Source: Phaeodactylibacter sp. (GTDB lineage: Bacteria; Bacteroidota; Bacteroidia; Chitinophagales; Saprospiraceae). Taken from it: 37,250 nt of DNA. The stretch covers positions 1 through 37,250 of the forward strand of contig NZ_JALEGS010000063.1 in assembly GCF_022763345.1 (NCBI RefSeq). Direction: 5' to 3'. Shown in pieces: positions 7,650 through 15,165 of this stretch; positions within the stretch are counted from its first letter, which is position 1, and each line of letters begins with the position of its first letter. A program made the translations under genes and the position numbers. The notes beneath the pieces are model-generated. The model made no database searches, had not been told where the DNA came from, and worked only from the letters and a program-made list of their open reading frames with translations.

Positions 7650-8504
7650 ATGTATTTATTCAAGAAATCAGCGGACTTACAGGCTTTTCTGGCGGACTAT
7701 CGCTCCAGAAACCGGCAAATTGGCTTTGTTCCCACAATGGGCGCATTGCACAAAGGCCACCTCTCCCTGCTGGACGCTTCCCAAAATACTGCCCACGTTA
7801 CCGTTTGCAGCATCTTCGTCAACCCTACACAGTTTAATGAATCTGCTGACCTGGAGCATTACCCCCGTACACCAGGCAGAGATATCGACCTGTTGCACAA
7901 AGCAGGGTGCGATATCCTGTTTATGCCGGAGGTGGAGGAGGTGTATCCGGTGGAATATGAGGTGCCGGTACCGGACGTTGAGCTTGGCCATTTGGCAGAA
8001 GTGATGGAAGGCGAGCACCGTCCAGGGCACTTTGAAGGGGTGATGCAGGTGGTGCTTCGGCTGCTCCATCTGGTACAGCCGGATTTCCTCTTCATGGGGC
8101 AAAAAGATTACCAACAGCTGACCATCATCCGCGAAATGATCCGGCAGTTGAGCTTGCAGGTGGAGCTTGTCGGTTGCCCTACCTTACGGGAGCCTGACGG
8201 GCTGGCCATGAGCTCGCGCAATGTGCGGCTTTCGCCGGAAGACCGTAGCCGGGCACTGGCTATCAACCAAACACTGGCAGAGGCAGGCAGTTGGGCAGGG
8301 GCTCTGTCGCCGGCTGAAATACAGGAGAAAGCCCTGAATGCCCTGCGTGAAGCGGGCCTGGTGCCCGAATATTTTAAGCTGGCGGATGCGGAAAACCTGC
8401 AGTTGGTCGATGCCTTTGAAGCGGGCCGGGAAGTAATCGCCTGTGCAGCTGCCCGTGCCGGAGAGGTGCGCCTGATTGATAACCGGGTGATTTATCCGGG
8501 ATAG
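7650..8504 (+). CDS. panC: Pantothenate synthetase
   Basis: PanC condenses pantoate and beta-alanine with ATP (via pantoyl-adenylate) to pantothenate, for coenzyme A. Key motifs are present: PTMGALHKGHLSLL (the HIGH-type nucleotide site), FVNPTQFN, MGQKDYQQL and REPDGLAMSSRN. I start at ATG 7650, giving 284 residues beginning MYLFKKSADLQAFL, which fits the family. An in-frame TTG at 7605 would add 15 hydrophobic residues and lies almost at the predicted transcription start. panD follows 156 bases later on the same strand and supplies the beta-alanine. A separate promoter candidate before panD suggests the two may not rely on one transcript. Confidence 0.95.
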   Translation: MYLFKKSADLQAFLADYRSRNRQIGFVPTMGALHKGHLSLLDASQNTAHVTVCSIFVNPTQFNESADLEHYPRTPGRDIDLLHKAGCDILFMPEVEEVYPVEYEVPVPDVELGHLAEVMEGEHRPGHFEGVMQVVLRLLHLVQPDFLFMGQKDYQQLTIIREMIRQLSLQVELVGCPTLREPDGLAMSSRNVRLSPEDRSRALAINQTLAEAGSWAGALSPAEIQEKALNALREAGLVPEYFKLADAENLQLVDAFEAGREVIACAAARAGEVRLIDNRVIYPG

Positions 8505-8561
8505 ACCTGGGTCCACCTCAAAAAAAGCATGTAGTGGAAGCCCTGGCCCGTAAACCTTACG

Positions 8562-8569
8562 TAATTTTG
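8562..8569 (+). promoter_or_regulatory. Candidate -7 element for panD
   Basis: TAATTTTG matches TAnnTTTG, about 90 bases before the panD ATG. No clear -33 element. Confidence 0.4.
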
Positions 8570-8660
8570 TATTGTTATTGAGGCGTTTTTAGGGCTAGAT
8601 AATCTAAATGAGCCTGAAAACTATTACCTGAACAAAATTTCATTCCTTTCGGAATATATC

Positions 8661-9011
8661 ATGCTGATTCAAAGATTCAAATCCAAGATACACCGCGCAA
8701 CCATTACACAGGCCGACCTCAACTACGTTGGCAGCATCACGATCGACCGCGACTTAATGGACGCGGCGGGGCTGATTGATGGTGAGAAAGTGCAGGTGGT
8801 CAACAATAACAACGGCGAACGCCTGGAAACTTACGTCATCGAAGGCGAGCGGGGCTCCGGCGTGATCTGTCTCAATGGTGCAGCAGCCCGGCGCGCGCAG
8901 GTTGGCGATACGGTCATCATTATTGCTTACGCCTGGATGTCAGAAGAAGAAGCCAAAGCGTATCAGCCGAAGGTCGTCTTCCCAACGGATGATAACCGTT
9001 TGCCAGGCTAA
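8661..9011 (+). CDS. panD: Aspartate 1-decarboxylase proenzyme
   Basis: PanD makes beta-alanine from aspartate using a pyruvoyl cofactor formed by self-cleavage. The 116 residues match the family: KSKIHRATIT at 7-16, the processing site YVGSITID with Gly24-Ser25 at the expected position, then NGERLETYVI and the NGAAAR motif. Ser25 would become the pyruvoyl group. It feeds PanC, encoded just upstream. Its stop codon overlaps that of the convergent E1 gene by four bases (9008-9011), leaving no room for an intergenic terminator. Confidence 0.96.
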   Translation: MLIQRFKSKIHRATITQADLNYVGSITIDRDLMDAAGLIDGEKVQVVNNNNGERLETYVIEGERGSGVICLNGAAARRAQVGDTVIIIAYAWMSEEEAKAYQPKVVFPTDDNRLPG

Positions 9012-11395
9012 GCGAACCGCTCGGGTTCTGCTTCCTGCATCATTTCCAGAATGCGCTCAAACACATCCTCCGGATTGGGTTTGGAGTAGTAGTCGCCATC
9101 CGTCCCGTAAGGAGGCCGGTGGTCTGTCGCGGTAATGGTCACCGGCTTGCTGTCCAGCCATCTGTAGCCGCCTTGCTTTTCCAGTACCTGTTGCAGCAGA
9201 TAGGCAGAAGCGCCACCGGGCACATCTTCATCAAGCACCACCAGGCGGTTGGTCTTTTGAAGAGAGCCAACGGTCAGGTGCTCCAAATCGAAAGGCAACA
9301 GGCTTTGAGCATCCACCAGTTCAACCGAAATTCCCTCTTCCTCCAGTTGGTCACAGGCCGCTTCCGCCACCCTTACGCAGGAACCGTAGGTTAGCAAAGT
9401 GACATCTTCGCCTGACCTGAGGATTTCCGGTACGCCAATGGGTACCGTAAAGGTATTGAGGTTGTCTGGTAGCCGTTCTTTTAGCCGGTAGCCATTCAGG
9501 CACTCGATAATTAGTCCGGGATCATCAGACTGCAGCAGTGTATTGTAAAACCCTGCCGCCTGTACCATGTTTCTGGGGACCAGCAGGTGGATGCCCCGTA
9601 AGGCGCCCAGCAGCACGCTAATCGGGGAGCCAGAGTGCCAAATACCCTCCAGCCGGTGCCCGCGGGTACGTATGATAGCCGGGGCAGCCTGTATACTATT
9701 ACTGCGGTAGCGTAGCGTAGCCAGGTCGTCAGAAAGCGGAGAAAGACCGTAAATCAGATAGTCCAGGTACTGAATTTCCGCAATCGGGCGCAGCCCGCGC
9801 ATCGCCATGCCCAGGGCATAGCCCATGATGGTCCACTCCCGGATGCCGGTATCAAAGATGCGTTCTGCGCCATGCTTTTCCTGCAGCCCGGCAAAACCCT
9901 GATTGACATCGCCGATTTTACCGACGTCTTCACCGAAGGCAAAAAGCTCCGGCCGGCTGTCCATCGCCTGGTCGAAAAACTGATTGAGGATTTCGTACCC
10001 ATTCAAGACCGGTGCATCGTCGCTGTAAATGGCTGGATTTACCGGTACCTGCAGGGCTGCACGGTCTGTTTGGCTGTAGAGGTGGGTATGGTAGCGCTGC
10101 TCCATGGTCTGGTTGACTTCCTCCAGGAAAGCCTGCAGGCGCTGCCGCTCCGGTGAGTCGAGTTGCCGGGTGGCAAAAAGCATTTGCCGGATCAGTTTGA
10201 TGATATCCGCCCGTACTGGATTGATCAGGGCTTTGAGGGCTTCCTCCATGCGGCGGGCGCGGTCTGTGCCTGCATCGGTTGCCAGTTGGGCGAAATCAGC
10301 CTTCAGGGTTTTCCAAACCTGCTGAATGGGCTCGTTGTATCTTTTCCAGGCCCGGCTGCGCGCCTGTTTTACCGCTTTTTGGGCTTTTTGCGCCAGTTCT
10401 TCGAGTTCCTGCTCGCTTGCGATGCCTTCCTCCAGCAGCCAGCGCTTAAACTTACGGTTGCAATCGTGTTCGGCTTCCCATTTTAGTCGGGCTTTGGACT
10501 TATACCGCTCGTGGGAGCCGGAGGTGGAGTGCCCCTGTGGCTGCGTCAGCTCCTCCACGTGAACCAGTGCAGGGCGGTGGTTAAGGCGGGCTTGGGAGGT
10601 GCTTTGTTCGTAGGCCTCGCATAGTGCCGGATAGTCCCAGCCTTTGACCTTGTAGATGCCCATGCCATTAGTGCCTGATTTGGCTTCCATGCCGGCGAGC
10701 GCTTCGCTGATGCTGTCTTTGGTCGTCTGTACTTCCCGGGGGACGGAAATGCCGTAGCCATCATCCGCTACCGTTGTTACCAGTGGCAATTGATGTACGC
10801 CTGCGGCATTCATGGTTTCCCAGAAAGCGCCTTCAGAAGTTGAGGCATCCCCAATACAGCAAAAGACCACCTCCTGGCCATTATCGGAGAAATTTTCTGC
10901 TTTCAGGTCTGGCCGGTCCCGGTACTTTTTGGAAGCCATCGCCAAGCCGATCCCGCGAGCCATCTGCCCGGCAGTTGTGGAAATGTCAGAGCTGAGGTTG
11001 TAGCGCTCCCGGTGATTGAGCCAGTCGCCTTCAGGGGTGATCAGCGGAGTGGCATGGTGGTTGTTCATCTGACGGCCGCCGGAGAAGGGGTCGTTGTCGG
11101 CGTCTGCATAGAGTTGTGCAAACAAGTCCTCAGGGGTGGCCAGCTCGAGCGCCAGCAATAAAGTATGCCCCCGGTAATAGTCTGATCTGAAATCCCCTTT
11201 TCGAAACGCCTTGGCCATAGCCACCTGAAAAAGCTCTTTGCCATCATCGGAAACGCCGAATTTAGCTTTGCCGGTGAGTACTTCCCTCCTTATCGTCAGG
11301 CTAACCTCACGGCTGAGGCAGCAGATGTAATAATCGTGCAGCGCCTCCTCGGGCGCTATAGGTAGAACATCTTGTTGAACAGTCGTTTTTTTCAA
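9008..11395 (-). CDS. Fused alpha-beta E1 component of a branched-chain/2-oxoacid dehydrogenase
   Basis: A 795-residue thiamine-diphosphate enzyme in which the alpha subunit (about 1-400) and the transketolase-like beta subunit (about 440-795) are one chain. It would decarboxylate a 2-oxoacid and pass the acyl group to a lipoyl E2; branched-chain 2-oxoacids are the usual assignment for this Bacteroidota type. The ThDP motif begins GDASTSEG (182-189) but ends ADDGYGIS (210-217), where most E1 enzymes have NNxYAIS. The beta half shows FGEDVGKIGDVNQGF and a transketolase C-terminal domain. The only credible start is TTG at 11395. No E2 or E3 gene is in the window, so partners are encoded elsewhere. 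Confidence 0.9.
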   Translation of the reverse strand: MKKTTVQQDVLPIAPEEALHDYYICCLSREVSLTIRREVLTGKAKFGVSDDGKELFQVAMAKAFRKGDFRSDYYRGHTLLLALELATPEDLFAQLYADADNDPFSGGRQMNNHHATPLITPEGDWLNHRERYNLSSDISTTAGQMARGIGLAMASKKYRDRPDLKAENFSDNGQEVVFCCIGDASTSEGAFWETMNAAGVHQLPLVTTVADDGYGISVPREVQTTKDSISEALAGMEAKSGTNGMGIYKVKGWDYPALCEAYEQSTSQARLNHRPALVHVEELTQPQGHSTSGSHERYKSKARLKWEAEHDCNRKFKRWLLEEGIASEQELEELAQKAQKAVKQARSRAWKRYNEPIQQVWKTLKADFAQLATDAGTDRARRMEEALKALINPVRADIIKLIRQMLFATRQLDSPERQRLQAFLEEVNQTMEQRYHTHLYSQTDRAALQVPVNPAIYSDDAPVLNGYEILNQFFDQAMDSRPELFAFGEDVGKIGDVNQGFAGLQEKHGAERIFDTGIREWTIMGYALGMAMRGLRPIAEIQYLDYLIYGLSPLSDDLATLRYRSNSIQAAPAIIRTRGHRLEGIWHSGSPISVLLGALRGIHLLVPRNMVQAAGFYNTLLQSDDPGLIIECLNGYRLKERLPDNLNTFTVPIGVPEILRSGEDVTLLTYGSCVRVAEAACDQLEEEGISVELVDAQSLLPFDLEHLTVGSLQKTNRLVVLDEDVPGGASAYLLQQVLEKQGGYRWLDSKPVTITATDHRPPYGTDGDYYSKPNPEDVFERILEMMQEAEPERFA

Positions 11396-11496
11396 AATAC
11401 TTTGGCGTCGCTTGATTCAAAAATGTACCGGCATCACGGTGGTCAACCGACCGGCGATTGGAGATAATTGGATGTGGGTCAATCTCTTGCAGGTTA

Positions 11497-11504
11497 CAAA
11501 TATA
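11497..11504 (-). promoter_or_regulatory. Candidate -7 element for the E1 gene
   Basis: Reads TATATTTG on the minus strand (TAnnTTTG), about 102 bases before the TTG start. No -33 match at the expected distance. Confidence 0.4.
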
Positions 11505-11838
11505 CGACTATATTCCCGAATGTGGTTGTGGGTGGCGGTCAATGCCTGAATCTGGTATGTTCTTGGGAAGGCTTGGAAATCGGAAGTGGCAATAGGAATG
11601 ATGGGGCGGAATGTGGATTCTCCAAAATAAAATGCTTAACTTTGTTACAACGCGATATTAATCACGTTCGCCTATCAGCATCAAAAATAATCTCAAAGCG
11701 TATCGCTTTGGTGGATTTTCCAAATTAGCATTTCATCTTTACTGAATTTACAGAGCCCGGTTATTAGGAAAACTGTAGTGCCCGGGGTCACTGTAGGTTC
11801 TGTAGTTTGTTTTATTGGATTAGTATGAAAAAACAATT

Positions 11839-11873
11839 AGGCGGTCTTCCGTAGGGAAGCCGCCTTTTGTTTT
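11839..11873 (-). terminator. Terminator after the mevalonate-kinase-like gene, usable on both strands
   Basis: AGGCGG/CCGCCT and CTTCC/GGAAG pair around a GTAG loop (11839-11865), with one bulged T. The plus strand continues TTTTGTTTT. The minus strand continues AATTGTTTTTT. It is 38 bases after the stop codon of the gene ending at 11903. Confidence 0.8.
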
Positions 11874-11902
11874 GCGCCGGTAGGTCAGCAGCTTTCTTGA
11901 AT

Positions 11903-12805
11903 TTATACCTCAGGCAAAGGGTGGAGCTGGCTCGCCTCAATTGAAGCAGGCAATTGCCTGTCTGGGCTGTAGCCAATCAGAAACCCGCCGCCGCCGGCAC
12001 CACAGAGTTTCAAATAGAACTGTTTTTTTTGTAGCCCCTCTGCCCAAACTGGCCGGAAGGGCTCTGGAATAAAGCCCCTGAGCAGGTTGAGCTGGGCTGT
12101 CGCGATTTGCAGTAAGGCGCGTTCGAGCTGGGCTGTATTTTGTTCCAGATAGGCATGGGTGGCAGCGGTGGTTGGCGCAGCCAATTGGTGCAGCGCTTGT
12201 TCCCGGAAATGATCCGCCTCGCACTTGGCTTTGAATTGCTGAACGAGGGGCGCGGTCCGCCGGCTGATCCCGGTATCCACCAGGAAAAACAAGCCGCTGT
12301 CTTTGGAGCGGGCGGCGACTGAGACCGGCCGGATGGCATTTTGGTCAATCAACAACGGGTGCTGCAGGTAGCAGATAAGGGGGTCTGCCCCGGAGCTTTC
12401 CCCGTGGAAGTAGCTTTCCAGTTGTGCCAGTTGTTGCTGCAGCGTTGGGAGGGCGGCGGTATTGTCTTTTGAGATTGCCGGACGGGCAAAGCGTTCATAA
12501 ACTGCTGCACAAACCGCACCTGAACTGCCTGCACCGTACCCAACCGGGATATTGGAGCTAAAGTACAAGCCTGACTTCACCTCTTGTCGGAACCTTTGAG
12601 TATCCAGAGGAGCCAGTAGGCGCCCTTCCTGATTGAGCAAGTGGAGGTGCTCTGCGAAGGGCAACAGATCCTGGCTTGGTGGGGCAGAACCGGTTGCCCA
12701 TTCGCCAAAAAGGTGGGGTAGGGGCAGTGCCAGAGCCGTGCTGCCCAGCAAGACGGTGTATTCACCGAAAAGGAGCAGCTTTCCGGGCGTGCGGGCGTTA
12801 CTCAT
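11903..12805 (-). CDS. Mevalonate-kinase-like GHMP kinase
   Basis: A GHMP-superfamily small-molecule kinase of 300 residues. It has the N-terminal PGKLLLFGEYTVL motif (about 7-19), the ATP-binding GYGAGSSGAVCAAVY loop (about 89-103), a mevalonate-kinase-type HGESSGADP motif and the C-terminal CGAGGGGF motif. Mevalonate kinase (isoprenoid synthesis) is the best guess, but related Bacteroidota GHMP kinases of unknown substrate cannot be excluded. I place the start at ATG 12805, which forms an ATGA overlap with the stop codon of the upstream gene and so implies translational coupling. A longer reading from 12847 adds 14 residues that look unlike the family. The terminator follows directly. Confidence 0.75.
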   Translation of the reverse strand: MSNARTPGKLLLFGEYTVLLGSTALALPLPHLFGEWATGSAPPSQDLLPFAEHLHLLNQEGRLLAPLDTQRFRQEVKSGLYFSSNIPVGYGAGSSGAVCAAVYERFARPAISKDNTAALPTLQQQLAQLESYFHGESSGADPLICYLQHPLLIDQNAIRPVSVAARSKDSGLFFLVDTGISRRTAPLVQQFKAKCEADHFREQALHQLAAPTTAATHAYLEQNTAQLERALLQIATAQLNLLRGFIPEPFRPVWAEGLQKKQFYLKLCGAGGGGFLIGYSPDRQLPASIEASQLHPLPEV

Positions 12806-13614
12806 GCAATCAGCCGTGGAGTTTCCGTAAAGAATTTTTCTTTCCATTCTTCGGGGCAGATCAGGTAGCCAAGGTTGGGTTTGGGAGGCGGCTTACCGAA
12901 TTCAACTGGTTGCCGGTTGAGATAGCTATGGCTGTACCCTAGTTCCTCCACAATTACTTTCTCTCCGCTGAGGTCCCAATAGGGGATATGGGGAGAAAGA
13001 AATATATTAACATCCAGTTCGCCCTTTGCCATCATGAGCGTGCGCCGGGCGTCTGTCCTGAGGATACGGTCATCATCAGCGCCCAATTTGCGGTAAAGGT
13101 TGTTGTAGCGTTCTCCCCGGTAGCGCAAAGGGTGGGCGAATGTGAGCGCTTCCATCGGCTTCGGGGCAGGTGGGGTGACTCGGCGTGGCGCTTCGCCTCC
13201 TTCCTCTATGAAGGCACCTTGACCCTTCACTGCATAGATGAGCGTATCAATCCGGGGATAATAAACCAGGCCTACGCACAGCCCGTGCTCAGGATGATAA
13301 TAGGCGGATTGATGGGAAAATCCCTTTTTTAGGTCTATGTAGTAGCTCGTGCCATCGAGCTCATCGGCAATAATGTAAGGTTTGCTGCGGTCGATGGCCT
13401 CCTTGGGCGATTCTTCACTGTATAGCCCAATACCGGTGAGTTCAGCTTCCACCTGTGCTTGCAATAGCTTAGAGATGGCCAGGTCTACATCCGTTACCCG
13501 TGAATGGTCGGGTTTCTCGTAGACTTTGTATTGCCCGTCAATCCGTTCCATCATAATAGATCCAGCTTCCCGGGCGATCCGCTTAAGAAAAGTTAAGACG
13601 TGTGTTGCGTTCAT
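12802..13614 (-). CDS. Inositol-monophosphatase-family phosphatase
   Basis: A Mg-dependent phosphatase of the IMPase/CysQ/FBPase superfamily, 270 residues. Metal ligands are visible: SEES at 66-69, DELDGTS at 84-90 (the DPIDGT motif) and YWDLSGEK at 212-219 (the WDxAA motif, here with SG for AA). The substrate could be an inositol phosphate, 3'-phosphoadenosine nucleotide or another sugar phosphate; the sequence does not decide. It is the first gene of a two-gene operon with the GHMP kinase, sharing four bases. The promoter match upstream is the best on the minus strand of this window and would place transcription start at or within a few bases of the ATG, implying a leaderless mRNA. Confidence 0.85.
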   Translation of the reverse strand: MNATHVLTFLKRIAREAGSIMMERIDGQYKVYEKPDHSRVTDVDLAISKLLQAQVEAELTGIGLYSEESPKEAIDRSKPYIIADELDGTSYYIDLKKGFSHQSAYYHPEHGLCVGLVYYPRIDTLIYAVKGQGAFIEEGGEAPRRVTPPAPKPMEALTFAHPLRYRGERYNNLYRKLGADDDRILRTDARRTLMMAKGELDVNIFLSPHIPYWDLSGEKVIVEELGYSHSYLNRQPVEFGKPPPKPNLGYLICPEEWKEKFFTETPRLIA

Positions 13615-13618
13615 AGCT

Positions 13619-13651
13619 CAAAGATACCGCCAAAAAAAAGAAGTTTGCAAA
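13619..13651 (-). promoter_or_regulatory. Promoter of the phosphatase/GHMP-kinase pair
   Basis: On the minus strand, TTTG (13651-13648), a 21-base spacer, then TATCTTTG (13626-13619). Both match the Bacteroidota consensus TTTG/TAnnTTTG at acceptable spacing. Only four bases separate the -7 element from the ATG at 13614, so the transcript should be leaderless or nearly so. Confidence 0.7.
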
Positions 13652-13810
13652 TCTGTGTATTCGATAGCACAAACCTGGCGCTCAAATTGTTAATATTTTG
13701 CACGTTCACAAAGGCGCTGCCTATGTTTTGGTAATTATTTGAGCGGATTTAAGAATTTGACGAGTTTAAGTAGTAGTTAATTACCAGAAAAAATAGCCTA
13801 AAGGTCAAAA

Positions 13811-13818
13811 TAGCTTTG
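13811..13818 (+). promoter_or_regulatory. Candidate -7 element for the seven-gene operon
   Basis: TAGCTTTG matches TAnnTTTG, giving a leader of about 110 bases to the ATG at 13935. No TTTG at the -33 position, so the promoter may be weak or activator-dependent. Confidence 0.4.
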
Positions 13819-13934
13819 TGAGGCGATAAAAAGTGAAAAAATTTGGAATTCCCGAAAATTTCATTCATATAAAAGCGGCTCCGGGGAAGCCCGGGTCCTT
13901 AAAATCTTTGAAATCATAAAACCCTTAGATATTT

Positions 13935-15158
13935 ATGGCTAACTGTTTTGCACTCATGGGCTGGAGCCTGCCCGTGATTGAGAGTGTACAAAAATCTGGT
14001 CTCCCTTACGTTGTTGTTTCCTTTCCTGAATTCGGCGCTTATGCCAAAGAGCATGATATTCCGTTTGTCGGATATAAGCTGGATGAGTTTGGTTCACACT
14101 CCAACTCTTTGGAATTGGTAGAACTGCTCAAGCCTTTCAATGCCGATGTAGCAGTACCTCTTTACGAAGAAACTGTGGAATGGGCGGGAGCACTGAACTC
14201 GATCTATCGGGATGACCCCCGCGTACTCAACCGGGCCTTCCTTTTCCGAAATAAGGCAATGATGAAACGCAAAGCCCTGTTGGGCGGCCTGAAAGTAGGG
14301 CTGTTCGAAGAGGTCTACGATAGAGAACATGTCCATAAGTTCCTCGACCGCCTGAATGAAGCTGAACTGCAATTGCCCGGCGAGGATGATGCCTGGTTCC
14401 ACGCCAAGCCATTTGCAGCCGCCGGTACGGTTGGGCACCATTTTATCCGATCTCGTGAGGATATTGACCGTAAGATGACAGTTAAAGATTTTCCCTGCCT
14501 AGTGGAAAGCCACCTGAGCGGCAAAGAATTTTCCTGCGAGGCCTTCATCCACAAAGGTAAAATCCGCTTTCTCAATATCACAGAATACGTGAAGCTGGGC
14601 TATTCCAACTTCATCCCCGCAGGTCCTGAACTGGAAGCCAAACGAGAGCTGATTCACAATGAAGTGCAGAAAATGGTGGACATCTTCGGTATAGAGTTCG
14701 GAATGGTCCACCCGGAGTGGTTTGTCAGTGATGATGGCAAGACCATTAATTTCGGCGAGGTCGCCTGCCGGATTCCCGGTGGACATATCCTCGACCTCTG
14801 TGGGCAAGCCTATGGCTTTGACGCACTGCTCGCTTTCGTAGTCAGCCACGACCCCAATATGTCGGAGGAGGAACTGGACAAGTATTTCCCCTCCAAGGGC
14901 TATATGCCGGAGAAAAAGTACGGCAACGTCATGGTATTCCCTAAGCCCGGGCAAATTTCCCGTTTGGAAATCCCGGAAGAACTCCTGGAAGAGCCTTACT
15001 ACCTCGACAATAATCTGGTAGAGCCACTGGGGCCGCAGAAAATCACAGAGCGCAGCGGTTTTGGGAATCACTTCGGTACGGTTAACTTCGCTGGAGAAGA
15101 CCCCGAACGCATGCGGGAATTGTTGAAACATTATGAAGATGTACCCTTTTACGTATAA
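13935..15158 (+). CDS. ATP-grasp carboxylate-amine ligase
   Basis: A 407-residue ATP-grasp enzyme. Such enzymes activate a carboxylate as acyl-phosphate and join it to an amine or similar nucleophile. The N-terminal third (about 1-110) is a pre-ATP-grasp fold. The ATP-binding part has a Lys followed by a flexible glycine loop (HAKPFAAAGTVG, 156-167), then LVESHLSGKEFS (189-200). The metal site reads HPEW (259-262) with FGEVACRIPGG (273-283), giving Glu261, Glu275 and Arg279. It is first in an operon with a papain-like protein, a racemase-like enzyme and ArgB/D/C/J. An amino-acid or peptide ligase is therefore likely; both substrates are unknown. The next gene begins seven bases on. Confidence 0.8.
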   Translation: MANCFALMGWSLPVIESVQKSGLPYVVVSFPEFGAYAKEHDIPFVGYKLDEFGSHSNSLELVELLKPFNADVAVPLYEETVEWAGALNSIYRDDPRVLNRAFLFRNKAMMKRKALLGGLKVGLFEEVYDREHVHKFLDRLNEAELQLPGEDDAWFHAKPFAAAGTVGHHFIRSREDIDRKMTVKDFPCLVESHLSGKEFSCEAFIHKGKIRFLNITEYVKLGYSNFIPAGPELEAKRELIHNEVQKMVDIFGIEFGMVHPEWFVSDDGKTINFGEVACRIPGGHILDLCGQAYGFDALLAFVVSHDPNMSEEELDKYFPSKGYMPEKKYGNVMVFPKPGQISRLEIPEELLEEPYYLDNNLVEPLGPQKITERSGFGNHFGTVNFAGEDPERMRELLKHYEDVPFYV

Positions 15159-15165
15159 ATAATAT

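Larger units (their letters stand above)
11396..11902. other. Intergenic region with possible small RNA
   Basis: 507 bases with no supported protein gene. It contains the E1 promoter candidate (11497-11504, minus), a plus-strand TAACTTTG (11637-11644), a palindromic hairpin CAAAGCG-TAT-CGCTTTG (11694-11710) and a terminator at 11839-11873. A plus-strand transcript from about 11649 to 11873 (roughly 220 nt) would be bounded by promoter and terminator. I cannot match it to a known RNA family. Confidence 0.4.
13615..13934. other. Divergent intergenic region before the seven-gene operon
   Basis: 320 bases holding the minus-strand promoter of the phosphatase/kinase pair and the presumed control region of the plus-strand operon. 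The latter includes TAGCTTTG at 13811-13818 and, in the likely leader, a small GC hairpin: CCGGG (13881-13885) pairs with CCCGG (13890-13894) around a GAAG tetraloop. No protein gene or known riboswitch is recognised. Confidence 0.6.

Noticed and set aside
11825..11854. Nine-codon frame MKKQLGGLP in front of a hairpin
   Set aside because: It overlaps the terminator stem and lacks any other coding evidence; the double-glycine is probably chance.
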